Source of the DNA: Acetobacter lovaniensis
GTDB lineage: Bacteria > Pseudomonadota > Alphaproteobacteria > Acetobacterales > Acetobacteraceae
Reading direction: 5' to 3'
Assembly (NCBI RefSeq): GCF_014207635.1
Contig: NZ_JACHIE010000003.1
Coordinates: 62,001 to 126,000 of the forward strand
DNA: 64,000 nucleotides
Positions 1 to 8,618 of this stretch are shown here, piece after piece (positions within the stretch are counted from its first letter, which is position 1; every line of letters starts with the position of its first letter). Under the pieces are notes generated by a model. The model made no database searches. It saw only the letters and a list, made by a program, of their open reading frames with translations, and was not told the origin of the DNA. A program made the position numbers and the translations under genes.

Positions 1-1793
1 TTCATACCTTCACGGAAGCAGGCCTTCGCAGCGATTTCAAACGCCAGCGCGGACGAGTCAACGTCATGGTATTTGCCGTCAAGCAGGGTGAACTTGAAGT
101 CAACCGTGGGGAAGCCAGCCAGAACACCTGTGGAAGACTGCATGCGGATCCCTTTTTCCACCGCAGGAATGTATTCCTTCGGCACGGTACCGCCAACAAC
201 CTTGTTCTCGAACGAAATGCCAGCGTTCCGATCAACCGGTTCAAAGGAAATCTTCACTTCAGCGAACTGGCCCGAACCACCAGACTGCTTCTTGTGGGTA
301 TAGGTTTCCGTGTGCGGCTTGGAAATGGTTTCGCGGTATGCAACCTGCGGCGCACCCACGTTTGCATCCACACCATATTCACGACGCAGACGGTCGATGA
401 TGATGTCCAGATGCAGCTCGCCCATGCCGGACAGAATGATCTGGCCCGTTTCCTGGTCGGTCTTGAGGTGCAGGGAGGGATCTTCACCAGCCAGCTTCTG
501 CAGGGCCAGTGTCATCTTTTCCACTGCGTCCTTGGTTTTCGGTTCGACGGAAATGTCGATAACCGGAACCGGGAAGGACATACGTTCCAGCACAACCGGA
601 TCGGCAGCATCGGCCAGCGTGTCACCCGTCTGGGAGTCTTTCAGACCCACGAACGCAGCGATATCACCAGCGTGCACTTCGCTCAGTTCCACGCGCTTGT
701 CAGCGTGCATCTGATAGATGCGACCAATACGTTCCTTGTGGCCCTTGGTGGTGTTCAGAACGGTGTCACCGGTCTTGAGAACGCCACGATAGACGCGCAC
801 AAAGGTCAGCGTGCCATACTTGTCGTTGATGATCTTGAAGGCCAGACCGGCAAACTTGCCATCGGGATCAACCGGCAGAATGGGCTGGGATGCTTCGTCT
901 TCGTCCTCACCTTCGGGGGGGGCGCAGCGAATGCCTTCAACGTCGTTAGGAGCAGGCAGGTAGTCAACAATCCCGTCGAGCAGAGGCTGCACGCCCTTGT
1001 TCTTGAAGGCCGTACCGCACAGAACCGGACGGAACTCGCCCGAAATGGTGCCTTTTTTGATGCAGCGCTTCAGGGTTTCGACAGAAACGTCACCCTTTTC
1101 GAAGTATTCTTCCATGGCGGTTTCATCAACAGCCAGGGCCGTGTCCAGCAGGTTCTGGCGTGCTTCGGCAGCCTTTTCCTTCAGGTCGGCAGGAATTTCT
1201 TCGTCGTGGAACTTCGCACCCAGTTCACCACCTTCCCAGATGATGGCCTTCATTTCCACCAGATCGACAACGCCGAGGAACTGGTCTTCCACACCGATGG
1301 GCAGCTGAAGGGGGATAGCAACGATGTCCAGCTTTTCCTTCAGCGTGTCGAATGCACGGTAGAAGTCTGCGCCGGTACGGTCGAGCTTGTTGATGAAGAT
1401 GATGCGCGGAACGTTGTAACGGTCAGCCAGACGCCAGTTGGTTTCAGACTGCGGCTGAACACCGGCAACACCTTCAATGATGAACACGGCACCATCGAGC
1501 ACGCGCAGCGAGCGGTTCACTTCGATGTTGAAGTCGATGTGTCCGGGGGTGTCGATGATGTTGATCCGGTGCTCTTTCCAGTCACAGGTCACGGCGGCGG
1601 AGGTGATGGTAATACCACGCTCACGTTCCTGGGCCATGTAGTCTGTGGTGGTGTTACCTTCGTGCACTTCACCAATCTTGTGGGACACGCCGGTGTAGTA
1701 CAGAATGCGTTCGGTCGTGGTTGTCTTACCCGCGTCAATGTGCGCGGTGATACCGATATTACGGATCTTGGACAGATCAGTTGTGGCGGACAC
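1..1793 (-). CDS. fusA: Elongation factor G, C-terminus cut off by the window edge
   Basis: Translational GTPase that drives ribosome translocation and, with RRF, ribosome recycling in the cytoplasm. The first residues carry the G1 loop [12 protein letters not shown], followed by switch motif [16 protein letters not shown] and NKLDRTGAD. The last visible residues belong to domain IV ([16 protein letters not shown]). About 597 of the usual ~695 residues are present, so domain V lies outside. I chose the GTG at 1793: GGAGG sits 6 bases upstream and translation from it gives the canonical N-terminus ([20 protein letters not shown]). Its upstream neighbour here is rpmB rather than rpsG, so the usual str-operon partner is missing on this side. 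A short hairpin (1870-1893) lies in its leader. Identity is certain; whether another fusA copy exists elsewhere cannot be seen. Confidence 0.96.
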   Translation of the reverse strand, partial: MSATTDLSKIRNIGITAHIDAGKTTTTERILYYTGVSHKIGEVHEGNTTTDYMAQERERGITITSAAVTCDWKEHRINIIDTPGHIDFNIEVNRSLRVLDGAVFIIEGVAGVQPQSETNWRLADRYNVPRIIFINKLDRTGADFYRAFDTLKEKLDIVAIPLQLPIGVEDQFLGVVDLVEMKAIIWEGGELGAKFHDEEIPADLKEKAAEARQNLLDTALAVDETAMEEYFEKGDVSVETLKRCIKKGTISGEFRPVLCGTAFKNKGVQPLLDGIVDYLPAPNDVEGIRCAPPEGEDEDEASQPILPVDPDGKFAGLAFKIINDKYGTLTFVRVYRGVLKTGDTVLNTTKGHKERIGRIYQMHADKRVELSEVHAGDIAAFVGLKDSQTGDTLADAADPVVLERMSFPVPVIDISVEPKTKDAVEKMTLALQKLAGEDPSLHLKTDQETGQIILSGMGELHLDIIIDRLRREYGVDANVGAPQVAYRETISKPHTETYTHKKQSGGSGQFAEVKISFEPVDRNAGISFENKVVGGTVPKEYIPAVEKGIRMQSSTGVLAGFPTVDFKFTLLDGKYHDVDSSALAFEIAAKACFREGM

Positions 1794-1869
1794 GAAAACC
1801 TCCAGAAAACAGGTAAGGCGCGACAGGAACAAACCTTCGCGCCTGTGGCCGCCGAACGCCTTGAACGCC

Positions 1870-1893
1870 TTCTGAAAATTATTGCTTTCAGAA
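1870..1893 (-). promoter_or_regulatory. Hairpin in the fusA 5' leader
   Basis: An 8-bp perfect inverted repeat (TTCTGAAA / TTTCAGAA) with a loop of about 8 bases lies about 77 bases upstream of the fusA start, in a leader that otherwise has no gene. No T-run follows it in the fusA direction, so it is not an obvious terminator. A role in RNA stability or as a protein site is possible but unsupported. Confidence 0.3.
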
Positions 1894-1920
1894 AGCTGGC
1901 TGCCGGACACCGGCCGATAG

Positions 1921-1951
1921 ACAAAAGCGCCTGACAAGGAGTGGCAGGCGC
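1921..1951 (-). terminator. Rho-independent terminator after rpmB
   Basis: On the minus strand a 7-bp perfect stem (GCGCCTG / CAGGCGC, loop of 11) is followed by TTTTGT. It lies about 75 bases downstream of the rpmB stop and upstream of fusA, separating the two transcripts. Confidence 0.65.
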
Positions 1952-1961
1952 CTGAACCGCA

Positions 1962-2002
1962 GAAACCGGGTTCTGTCACCTAACGTGGCAGACCCCGGTT
2001 CC
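1962..2002 (-). terminator. Long hairpin directly after rpmB
   Basis: Positions 1962-1979 and 1985-2002 form an 18-bp nearly complete stem (15 Watson-Crick pairs, the rest mostly G-U) around a 5-base loop. It starts 23 bases after the rpmB stop. It has no T-run of its own and stands in tandem with the terminator at 1921-1951, so the pair may work together or the long stem may protect the rpmB 3' end. Confidence 0.5.
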
Positions 2003-2025
2003 TACGGAATAGACAAAGCCCTGAA

Positions 2026-2331
2026 TCAGACGCCTGCGGCGGCCTGCTTCTTGGCCTGCACGCGCAGAACGCGACGCTTGATGACCTGTGCTTCCGTGGG
2101 GAGCTTGCGGTTAGGCGTGCTCAGCAGGAAGGAATCCAGACCACCATTGTGTTCAATGGTGCGCAGGCCACGTGCGCTAACGCGCATATGGACGGCGGAG
2201 CCCAGAATTTCGGACGTCAGAGACGCTTCCTGCAGGTTGGGCAGAAAGCGACGACGGGACTTGTTGTTGGCATGACTGACGTTATTTCCGGTCAGCACGC
2301 CTTTGCCGGTGATCTGGCAACGACGGGACAT
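2026..2331 (-). CDS. rpmB: 50S ribosomal protein L28
   Basis: Structural protein of the large ribosomal subunit. The 101-residue product begins [20 protein letters not shown] and continues with [13 protein letters not shown], the conserved L28 N-terminus, then [16 protein letters not shown]. It is longer than the 78-residue E. coli protein because of a basic C-terminal tail, as is usual in alphaproteobacteria. It appears monocistronic: a good promoter lies upstream (2413-2441) and two hairpins follow it. Confidence 0.96.
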   Translation of the reverse strand: MSRRCQITGKGVLTGNNVSHANNKSRRRFLPNLQEASLTSEILGSAVHMRVSARGLRTIEHNGGLDSFLLSTPNRKLPTEAQVIKRRVLRVQAKKQAAAGV

Positions 2332-2412
2332 TGTCTCATCCTTGTCTTAAACAAAAAAGGAACTAGAGGGCCGAGACAAACGCCCGGCGACCACATTCAG
2401 GATTGGCGCGGC

Positions 2413-2441
2413 TTATGACATCAGCCATCGCCTTCAGTCAA
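2413..2441 (-). promoter_or_regulatory. Predicted sigma-70 promoter for rpmB
   Basis: Reading the minus strand, TTGACT (2441-2436) is followed after exactly 17 bases by TCATAA (2418-2413). The box lies about 80 bases upstream of the rpmB start in an otherwise empty gap. Identified by eye only. Confidence 0.5.
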
Positions 2442-2451
2442 GGGTTGAAGC

Positions 2452-2766
2452 TCAGGCTTTCTCGCTTTCCTCACCACCATCGGCCATGACGGAGGCGTGA
2501 ACATCACCCAGACGCACGCTTTGCGCGGCAGAGTCGAGAATGCGCAGGATGGTTTCCTTGTCCATGCTGCGGGCCATCACACCCAGCGATCCGCCAAGCA
2601 ATGCCGAGGCCACAGCCAGTGGCGGGAACTTCTCATTCCGCAAATGGTCAATGGCGTGTTCGATCACCATTGCGCAGCGGGCAAGGTCTTCGGGCACTTC
2701 GGGGCGCTGCCCGGCATGTGCTGCATTTTCCGCCCCTGTCGTGGCGTGTGCGTGGGTATCCGCCAT
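2452..2766 (-). CDS. Uncharacterised small protein (104 aa)
   Basis: I do not recognise a family. The protein begins MADTHAHA, has a low-complexity His/Ala/Glu-rich stretch, then a more ordered part (DLARCAMVIEHAIDHL, then a short Ala/Leu/Gly-rich stretch SALLGGSLGVMARSM, then KETILRILDSAAQSVRL) and an acidic tail. There is no clear signal peptide. I placed the start at 2766 because GGAG lies 8 bases upstream; an in-frame ATG further out would run into the ABC gene. It follows the ABC exporter on the same strand with a 65-base gap and may be cotranscribed with it. Conserved Gly/Ala/Leu patterning suggests a helical cytosolic protein. Confidence 0.7.
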   Translation of the reverse strand: MADTHAHATTGAENAAHAGQRPEVPEDLARCAMVIEHAIDHLRNEKFPPLAVASALLGGSLGVMARSMDKETILRILDSAAQSVRLGDVHASVMADGGEESEKA

Positions 2767-2831
2767 GTTTTTACTCCTTAACGTTCTTTGCAGCATCTGC
2801 CGGATTCGGCGGGATGGCAACAATCGGCAGG

Positions 2832-4637
2832 TCAGCTCTCCCCCGTGGCCTGCGCGGCCCACATGGCTGCGTACTGGCCCTGTGCCGCCAGCAACTGCGC
2901 ATGTGTGCCACGCTCCACAACCAGCCCCTGCCCCATGACCAGAATTTCGTCCGCATCCACAATCGTGGAGAGCCGGTGAGCGATCACAAGGGTTGTCCGG
3001 TGGGCGGAAACGGTTTTAAGCGCTGCCTGAATTTCTTTTTCCGTATGTGTGTCCAACGCGCTGGTGGCCTCGTCAAGCACAAGAACGCGTGGGTCTTTCA
3101 AAATCGTGCGGGCTATGGCCACGCGCTGTTTTTCCCCACCTGAGAGCTTGAGCCCACGCTCGCCCACCTGTGTTTCGTACCCTTCGGGCAGGGTCATGAT
3201 AAAATCATGGATCTGGGCCAGCCGGGCAGCCTCCTCCACCTGTTCGGGAGTAGCCCCCAGACGCCCGTAGGCGATGTTGTAGCCTATGCTGTCATTGAAC
3301 AGCACGGTATCCTGCGGGACAACGCCTATGGCCGCACGCAGGTCCGCCTGACGGTATGAGCGCACGTCATGCCCATCCACCATGACCGCCCCGGACCATG
3401 TATCGTAAAAACGGAACAGCAGGCGGCTTATGGTGGATTTACCCGCCCCCGTACTCCCCACAATAGCCACCTTGTGCCCCGGCTGCACATCAAAACTGAC
3501 GCCGTGCAGGATCTCCCGCTCGGGGCGGTAGCCAAAATGCACATCACGGAACGCCACCTGTGCCGGAGCAGAGCCCGCCAGCCGCGTGGCAATGGGGAGC
3601 GGGCTGGCCGGGTCTGCCACCTCCACCACCTCTTCCGTCAGGCTGAGCATATGCTCCAGATCGACCAGAGCGGTGCGGATACCCGAATACACGGAACCCA
3701 GAAAATTGAGCGGGCCATAAAGCTGGAGCAGGTAGGTGTTGACCATGACAAACTCACCCACCGTAATGCGCCCCACCTCCACATCATGCCCGCCCAGCAG
3801 CATGATTGCGGCAAGAGATATGGCAATAATGGCCGCCTGACCAAAGTTGAGCACCCCTAGGGAGTACTGGGTTTTCATGGCCGCTTTTTCGTACCGGGCC
3901 TGCGCGTTGTCGTACCGCCGGGCCTCATGCTCCTCGTTGCCAAAATATTTTACGGTTTCGTAATTGAGCAGACTATCCAGCGCCCGGCCGGACGCCTCGG
4001 TGTTGGTGTCGTTCATACGGCGGCGAATACCCAGCCGCCACGAGGTAAACCGAACCGTAAACACAATATAGGCCGTGATCATGAGCGCGATCATGAGCAC
4101 ATAGGTCCAGTTGAACAGCCGCCAGATCACCCCCATCACCAGCAGGGCCTGCAAAATTGTCGGCGAGAGGGACATGAGCATGCGCAAAAGCGTTTCCACC
4201 GCTTCCGTGCCGCGCTCTATGGCGCGCGTAACACCCCCTGTGCGTCTGTCCAGATGGAAGCGCAGGGAAAGCTTATGCATATGCGCAAAACTGCGATAGG
4301 CCGCCTGCCGCGCCACACGGAAGCGCACGGGCGCGAACAGGGAATCCCGCAGGTTGGTCAACGCACCGGACACAAGGCGCACCAGACCGTAGCACAGGAT
4401 AAGTAACGCCGGTGCCATGGCCAGACTGCCGGGGTGTACAAACCTGTCCACCACCTTGCTATACACAATGGGCACTGACAGCGTTGCCAGTTCCCCGGCC
4501 ACAAGAACAACCAGCACCAGCGCCATACGCCAGCGCAGGGCCTTGTTCTCCTGCGGCCACAGATAGGGCAACAAACGGGCAAAAGTATAGGAAACCGGCC
4601 TATTGAGTGGGCCAGACACTGCTCTACGGGGGGACAT
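2832..4637 (-). CDS. Atm1/ABCB7/HMT1-type ABC exporter
   Basis: Half-transporter with a fused membrane and ATPase domain (601 aa). Relatives export glutathione-linked sulfur species or heavy-metal-glutathione conjugates across the inner membrane. Residues 1-330 hold about six helices and include the Atm1 subfamily hallmark NYETVKYFGNEEHE. The ATPase domain has Walker A GSTGAGKST, Q-loop VPQDTVLFND, signature LSGGEKQRVAIARTI, Walker B VLVLDEATSALD and the H-loop IAHRLST. Start ATG at 4637. It is divergent from the Nudix gene, with a 119-base gap. Substrate is inferred from the family; two glutathione-synthesis genes elsewhere in the window fit a GSH-dependent role. Confidence 0.92.
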   Translation of the reverse strand: MSPRRAVSGPLNRPVSYTFARLLPYLWPQENKALRWRMALVLVVLVAGELATLSVPIVYSKVVDRFVHPGSLAMAPALLILCYGLVRLVSGALTNLRDSLFAPVRFRVARQAAYRSFAHMHKLSLRFHLDRRTGGVTRAIERGTEAVETLLRMLMSLSPTILQALLVMGVIWRLFNWTYVLMIALMITAYIVFTVRFTSWRLGIRRRMNDTNTEASGRALDSLLNYETVKYFGNEEHEARRYDNAQARYEKAAMKTQYSLGVLNFGQAAIIAISLAAIMLLGGHDVEVGRITVGEFVMVNTYLLQLYGPLNFLGSVYSGIRTALVDLEHMLSLTEEVVEVADPASPLPIATRLAGSAPAQVAFRDVHFGYRPEREILHGVSFDVQPGHKVAIVGSTGAGKSTISRLLFRFYDTWSGAVMVDGHDVRSYRQADLRAAIGVVPQDTVLFNDSIGYNIAYGRLGATPEQVEEAARLAQIHDFIMTLPEGYETQVGERGLKLSGGEKQRVAIARTILKDPRVLVLDEATSALDTHTEKEIQAALKTVSAHRTTLVIAHRLSTIVDADEILVMGQGLVVERGTHAQLLAAQGQYAAMWAAQATGES

Positions 4638-4756
4638 GCCCCCGGATGTGGCACGTCAGGCAGTTTTTGCAACCCCCCCGCCACCTTGCCATGCCCCTTT
4701 TATGCCCCGATAACAGCATTCGTGTCTGGCACAGCAAGAACAGGACCTTTGCCCTT

Positions 4757-5629
4757 ATGCCTTCCCATGCCAACCCGTTCCTCCGCCATCTGACGGACTG
4801 CAACACGGCTACTCTTCCGGGTGGGCGCGCCCCCCTTGCCCTTGATGGCACGCCCTCTGGCTGGCTGGCGCCAGAATTGTTCACCCGCATGGAGCAGGCT
4901 GGCTTTGGCACGCCAGACAAAGGCTTTAACGTTCCCCACCCCAAGGGGCTTGAAGCACTGGGGGAAGACCTTGCCAGAGAGGGATTTTACAAATCCCACC
5001 ACGAACTGTTTGACGTTTACCCCGACATGGACCAGCCCGTTGTGGGCCGTATAGACCGCGGAGCGCTCCCCCTGTTCGGGTTTGTAGCAACGGGTGTGCA
5101 CATGAACGGCCTTGTCCGCAAGGCGGACGGGTTGCACCTGTGGACCGGGCGGAGGGCAGCCAACAAACGGCTGGACCCTTCCAAACTGGACCATCTGGTG
5201 GCAGGCGGCATGCCCACAGGCCACACCCCGCGTGAGGCACTGATCAAGGAAGCGGCAGAAGAAGCCAGCATACCCGACTCACTGGCGGAGCAGGCCGTGC
5301 AGGTCGGGCGACTTGTCTACGCTCTGAACCGCCCCGAAGGGCTGCGGCGCGATATTTTATACTGCTACGACCTGTACCTGCCCGAAAGCTTTGAGCCGAC
5401 CGCCGCCGATGGCGAGGTGGAAAGCTTTGCCCTGCTCCCGCTCAGCGAAGCTTACCGCATTGTGCGGGACACGGATGAGTTCAAGTTCAACGTCAATCTG
5501 GTACTGATCGACCTGTTCCTGCGCACCGGGCTGATTGACCCCACCAGCCCGCAGGGCATGGAACTGCGTACCGGGCTGGACAAAGGACTATCGCCCGCCA
5601 GCCCGGGCCGGAGCGTGACTTCAGGCTGA
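4757..5629 (+). CDS. Nudix hydrolase with DUF4743-type N-terminal domain
   Basis: The 290-residue protein has an N-terminal part typical of the DUF4743 group (FLRHLTDCNTA, then GWLAPELF) and a C-terminal Nudix fold. Relatives include plant and yeast Nudix proteins; the yeast member acts on oxidised thiamine diphosphate derivatives. The Nudix box is GGMPTGHTPREALIKEAAEE: the core KE..EE is kept, but the first Glu of the consensus (GGxxE) is replaced by Thr, as is common in this subgroup. I chose the ATG at 4757 because earlier in-frame ATGs overlap the divergent ABC gene. Its 3' end overlaps the convergent glnD gene by 9 bases. Substrate unknown. Confidence 0.85.
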   Translation: MPSHANPFLRHLTDCNTATLPGGRAPLALDGTPSGWLAPELFTRMEQAGFGTPDKGFNVPHPKGLEALGEDLAREGFYKSHHELFDVYPDMDQPVVGRIDRGALPLFGFVATGVHMNGLVRKADGLHLWTGRRAANKRLDPSKLDHLVAGGMPTGHTPREALIKEAAEEASIPDSLAEQAVQVGRLVYALNRPEGLRRDILYCYDLYLPESFEPTAADGEVESFALLPLSEAYRIVRDTDEFKFNVNLVLIDLFLRTGLIDPTSPQGMELRTGLDKGLSPASPGRSVTSG

Positions 5630-8572
5630 GTAACGGGCGTTAGCACAGGCGGATGCCTCGGCCTCCGCCTCCTTCAACCCGGCCAGCAGGCGTTCACGGA
5701 TTTCCTCCAGTCGCTTCTTGTCCGTAATCTTCAGGCCGAACAGGTCCTTGACGTAGAACACGTCCACCGCCCGCACACCGTAGGTGGTAATATGGGCAGA
5801 AGCGATCTGGAGGTTCTCCCGGCTCATGGCCGCGGTAACGTCATGCAGCAGGCCGGGGCGGTCACGCCCATTGACCTCGATAACCGTGTAGGTGTTGGAC
5901 ACGCCATTATCCACCACCACCCGTGGGGGCACATGGATGGCCCGCATGCGCAGCGGCATATGGCCAAAGCCTGCCCGCGCAATTTCGGCCCCAATATCAA
6001 GCTGCCCGCTCAACCCCTGCTCGATCAGGGATGTCAGGCGTGCCAGACGATGTGTTTCCTCATACGCCTGACCCGATGTGTCCTGAATCCAGAACGTATC
6101 GAGCGCCATGCCGTGGGTCATGGTATGGATGCGTGCGTCCACAATGGAGGCCCCGGCCAGCGCCAGCGCCCCCGCGATTTTGGAAAACAGGCCCGGCACG
6201 TCCACCGTATAGACGGTAACCTCGGTCACGCCCCGCGCGGGCAGAGGCAGAACCTCCACCGTAAGGGGGGCCCCGCGCGCATCCGCCTCACGGATCAGGC
6301 GGGCATGGCGGCTGTGGGTCTCGTAATCGAACGACAGCCAGTACCCCGCGTAACCCAGCCCCAGAAAATGCTCGATGTCACGCTGGGGTACACCCTCTTC
6401 ACCCAGAATTTCGGCGGTTACATTCTTGGCATGGCGCACGCGCACGTCGCGCTCGGTGGTGGACAGGCCACCGGCCAGAACTTCCGCCACACGCAGGTAC
6501 AGCTCCCGCAGCAGGGTTGCCTTCCACGCGTTCCACACGCGCGAGCTTACCGCGCGCATGTCCACAATGGTCAGCAGCAGCAGCAGACGCAGACGCTCGG
6601 GGGACTGCACGATATCCGCAACGTCCAGAATGGTTTTGGGGTCGTCAATATCGCGCTGGAAGGCGGTATGGCTGAGCAGGAGGTGGTGCAGAACCAGCCA
6701 TGAGACTGTTTCCGTCTCTTCCCCCGACATGCCTAGACGGGGGCAGAGTTCGGCGGCAATTTCGGCCCCGATTTCCGAATGGTCCCCGCCACGCCCCTTG
6801 GCCACATCATGCAGGAGCACGGCCATATACAGCGCGCGGCGCGAATGCAGGCCCTTGATCAGTTCATACGCAATGGGAATTTCGTCCGCCATGCGCCCGG
6901 CGGCCACTTCGTCCAGAATGCGAATGGCTTCTACCGTATGCTCATCCACCGTGAACACATGGTAGGTGTCAAACTGCATCTGCCCGACAATACGCGCCCA
7001 GTCGGGAATAAGGCGGCCAAAAATCCCTGTCTCGTTCAGGATATGGAGCCAGTAGGAATGGCCCGATGGCGGATGGCTGCCATACGCGGCGGAATAGACC
7101 GGCGAGGTCTCCTCCGTAGGAACTGGCGGCGGCAGGGCCACACCACGCCTGCGCGGGCGCTGTTCCTCCTCTGCCGTGTCTCCACATAGCAGATCGAGGA
7201 AGATGCGCGCGGCCTCGGGGTTGTCGCGCAGGGTAATGGCCCGGCGCTCCCACCGGATAAGCTGGTGCCGTGCCAGCGGGTGCAGTGGACGGCGGCGCAG
7301 GCGCGCCCAGTCCAGAATCTGCATCATTTTAATGGGGTCCTGATCAAAGGACACGCCCCGGTCGGGCAGGATCTGCCCATCAAGCAGGGTAAAGCCTGCC
7401 TCACGCATGGCTTCATCCGGCTTGGCGGCATTGGCCACCGGGCCCTGCGCCTGCCGCAGCACGGCGGGTTCAAGCACATGGGTCAGACGCATGACTTCCC
7501 GCGCGGTCAGGAAGTAATGGCGCATGAACCGCTCCACCCCGTTCTGGCGGCCGTGGCGGGTGTAGCCCATACGCGCGCCAATAACGGGCTGCATGTCAAA
7601 GGTCAGGCGTTCTTCTGCCCGCCCGGCCACGTAATGCAGATGCAGGCGCACGGTCCACAGGAAGTCCCACGACCGACGGGCGCGGGCGGCTTCCTGCTCG
7701 GTCAGCAGGCCCATCCATATAAACTCCGGGGCCAGCAGGTCCCGCACATGGCGCGTGCCAAAAGTGTTGCGACACATCCAGTACAGGGTTTGCAGGTCCC
7801 GCAGGCCGCCCCGGCCTTCCTTTATGTTGGGTTCGACCAGATAGGGGCTATCCCCGAACTTGCGGTGCCGTTCCAGCCGCTCACGCCGTTTGTCATGAAT
7901 AAAGCCCGCAGCCCCCGCCTCCACGCAGGAGAGGATGTAGCGGGCCTCGAACATGGCGAACAGCGCCATGTCCCCTTCCAGCAGGCGCGCGTCCAGCAGG
8001 GCGGTACGGACTGTTGTATCCTTGGATGCCTCGGCAATACATTCATCTATCGTGCGCGTGGCGTGGCCGACCTTGACCCCCAGGTCCCACAGAAAATACA
8101 GCACATACTCAACTACGGGATGAGCACGCTCACCCGCGTCCTGCGCAATCAGGAACAGCAGATCAATATCACTGAACGGGGCCAGCAGCCCGCGCCCGTA
8201 GCCACCCGTTGCGGCAACGGCAAACCCCGAACGCCCCCCCACGGCGGATGGCGCATCCACCGTAGTCGCCCGCACGGCCAGGTCCACAATGGCGCGCAGC
8301 ATGACATCGGCAAAAGTGGCGAGCGTTTTGGCCGCAGCCGCCCCCTTGAGTTCATACTGCTCAAAACGCTTGCGGACATCCGCCTGATAACGCCCCAGAT
8401 GCCGCCGGAAAATGGCCACGGCCTCATCCCGCGGGGGGATGGCGGCATCATCTGGTGTGGCGTCCCGCAACTCCCGCGTCAGGCACGCGGCAAGGGCTTC
8501 TGGCGTCAGGGTCGCCAGAACGGACATGTCGGTCTGCTGCCGGGCGGCAGCCTGTGCGGAAGAGGTGGGCAT
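5621..8572 (-). CDS. glnD: [Protein-PII] uridylyltransferase/uridylyl-removing enzyme
   Basis: Nitrogen sensor that uridylylates PII when glutamine is low and removes UMP when it is high. The 983-residue protein has a nucleotidyltransferase domain with GGYGRGLLAPFSDIDLLFL (residues ~105-125), a GlnD-specific linker with NIKEGRGGLRDLQTLYWM, an HD domain with LLHDVAKGRGGDHS (~600), and two C-terminal ACT domains that sense glutamine (VTVYTVDVPGLFSKIAGAL and NGRDRPGLLHDVTAAMS). An alternative start at 8527 (MSVLATL) is possible because the Shine-Dalgarno for 8572 is distant. It follows mutS by 46 bases on the same strand. Confidence 0.95.
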   Translation of the reverse strand: MPTSSAQAAARQQTDMSVLATLTPEALAACLTRELRDATPDDAAIPPRDEAVAIFRRHLGRYQADVRKRFEQYELKGAAAAKTLATFADVMLRAIVDLAVRATTVDAPSAVGGRSGFAVAATGGYGRGLLAPFSDIDLLFLIAQDAGERAHPVVEYVLYFLWDLGVKVGHATRTIDECIAEASKDTTVRTALLDARLLEGDMALFAMFEARYILSCVEAGAAGFIHDKRRERLERHRKFGDSPYLVEPNIKEGRGGLRDLQTLYWMCRNTFGTRHVRDLLAPEFIWMGLLTEQEAARARRSWDFLWTVRLHLHYVAGRAEERLTFDMQPVIGARMGYTRHGRQNGVERFMRHYFLTAREVMRLTHVLEPAVLRQAQGPVANAAKPDEAMREAGFTLLDGQILPDRGVSFDQDPIKMMQILDWARLRRRPLHPLARHQLIRWERRAITLRDNPEAARIFLDLLCGDTAEEEQRPRRRGVALPPPVPTEETSPVYSAAYGSHPPSGHSYWLHILNETGIFGRLIPDWARIVGQMQFDTYHVFTVDEHTVEAIRILDEVAAGRMADEIPIAYELIKGLHSRRALYMAVLLHDVAKGRGGDHSEIGAEIAAELCPRLGMSGEETETVSWLVLHHLLLSHTAFQRDIDDPKTILDVADIVQSPERLRLLLLLTIVDMRAVSSRVWNAWKATLLRELYLRVAEVLAGGLSTTERDVRVRHAKNVTAEILGEEGVPQRDIEHFLGLGYAGYWLSFDYETHSRHARLIREADARGAPLTVEVLPLPARGVTEVTVYTVDVPGLFSKIAGALALAGASIVDARIHTMTHGMALDTFWIQDTSGQAYEETHRLARLTSLIEQGLSGQLDIGAEIARAGFGHMPLRMRAIHVPPRVVVDNGVSNTYTVIEVNGRDRPGLLHDVTAAMSRENLQIASAHITTYGVRAVDVFYVKDLFGLKITDKKRLEEIRERLLAGLKEAEAEASACANARYSA

Positions 8573-8618
8573 AGGGTTACGGGTTCAGCTCCTGAGAACA
8601 GTCGGGGATTGGACGGGA

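Noticed and set aside
66-1934. Long open frame (622 codons) on the plus strand
   Set aside because: It is antisense to fusA; its translation has no family features, while the minus strand gives canonical EF-G motifs. Long antisense frames are common in GC-rich genes.
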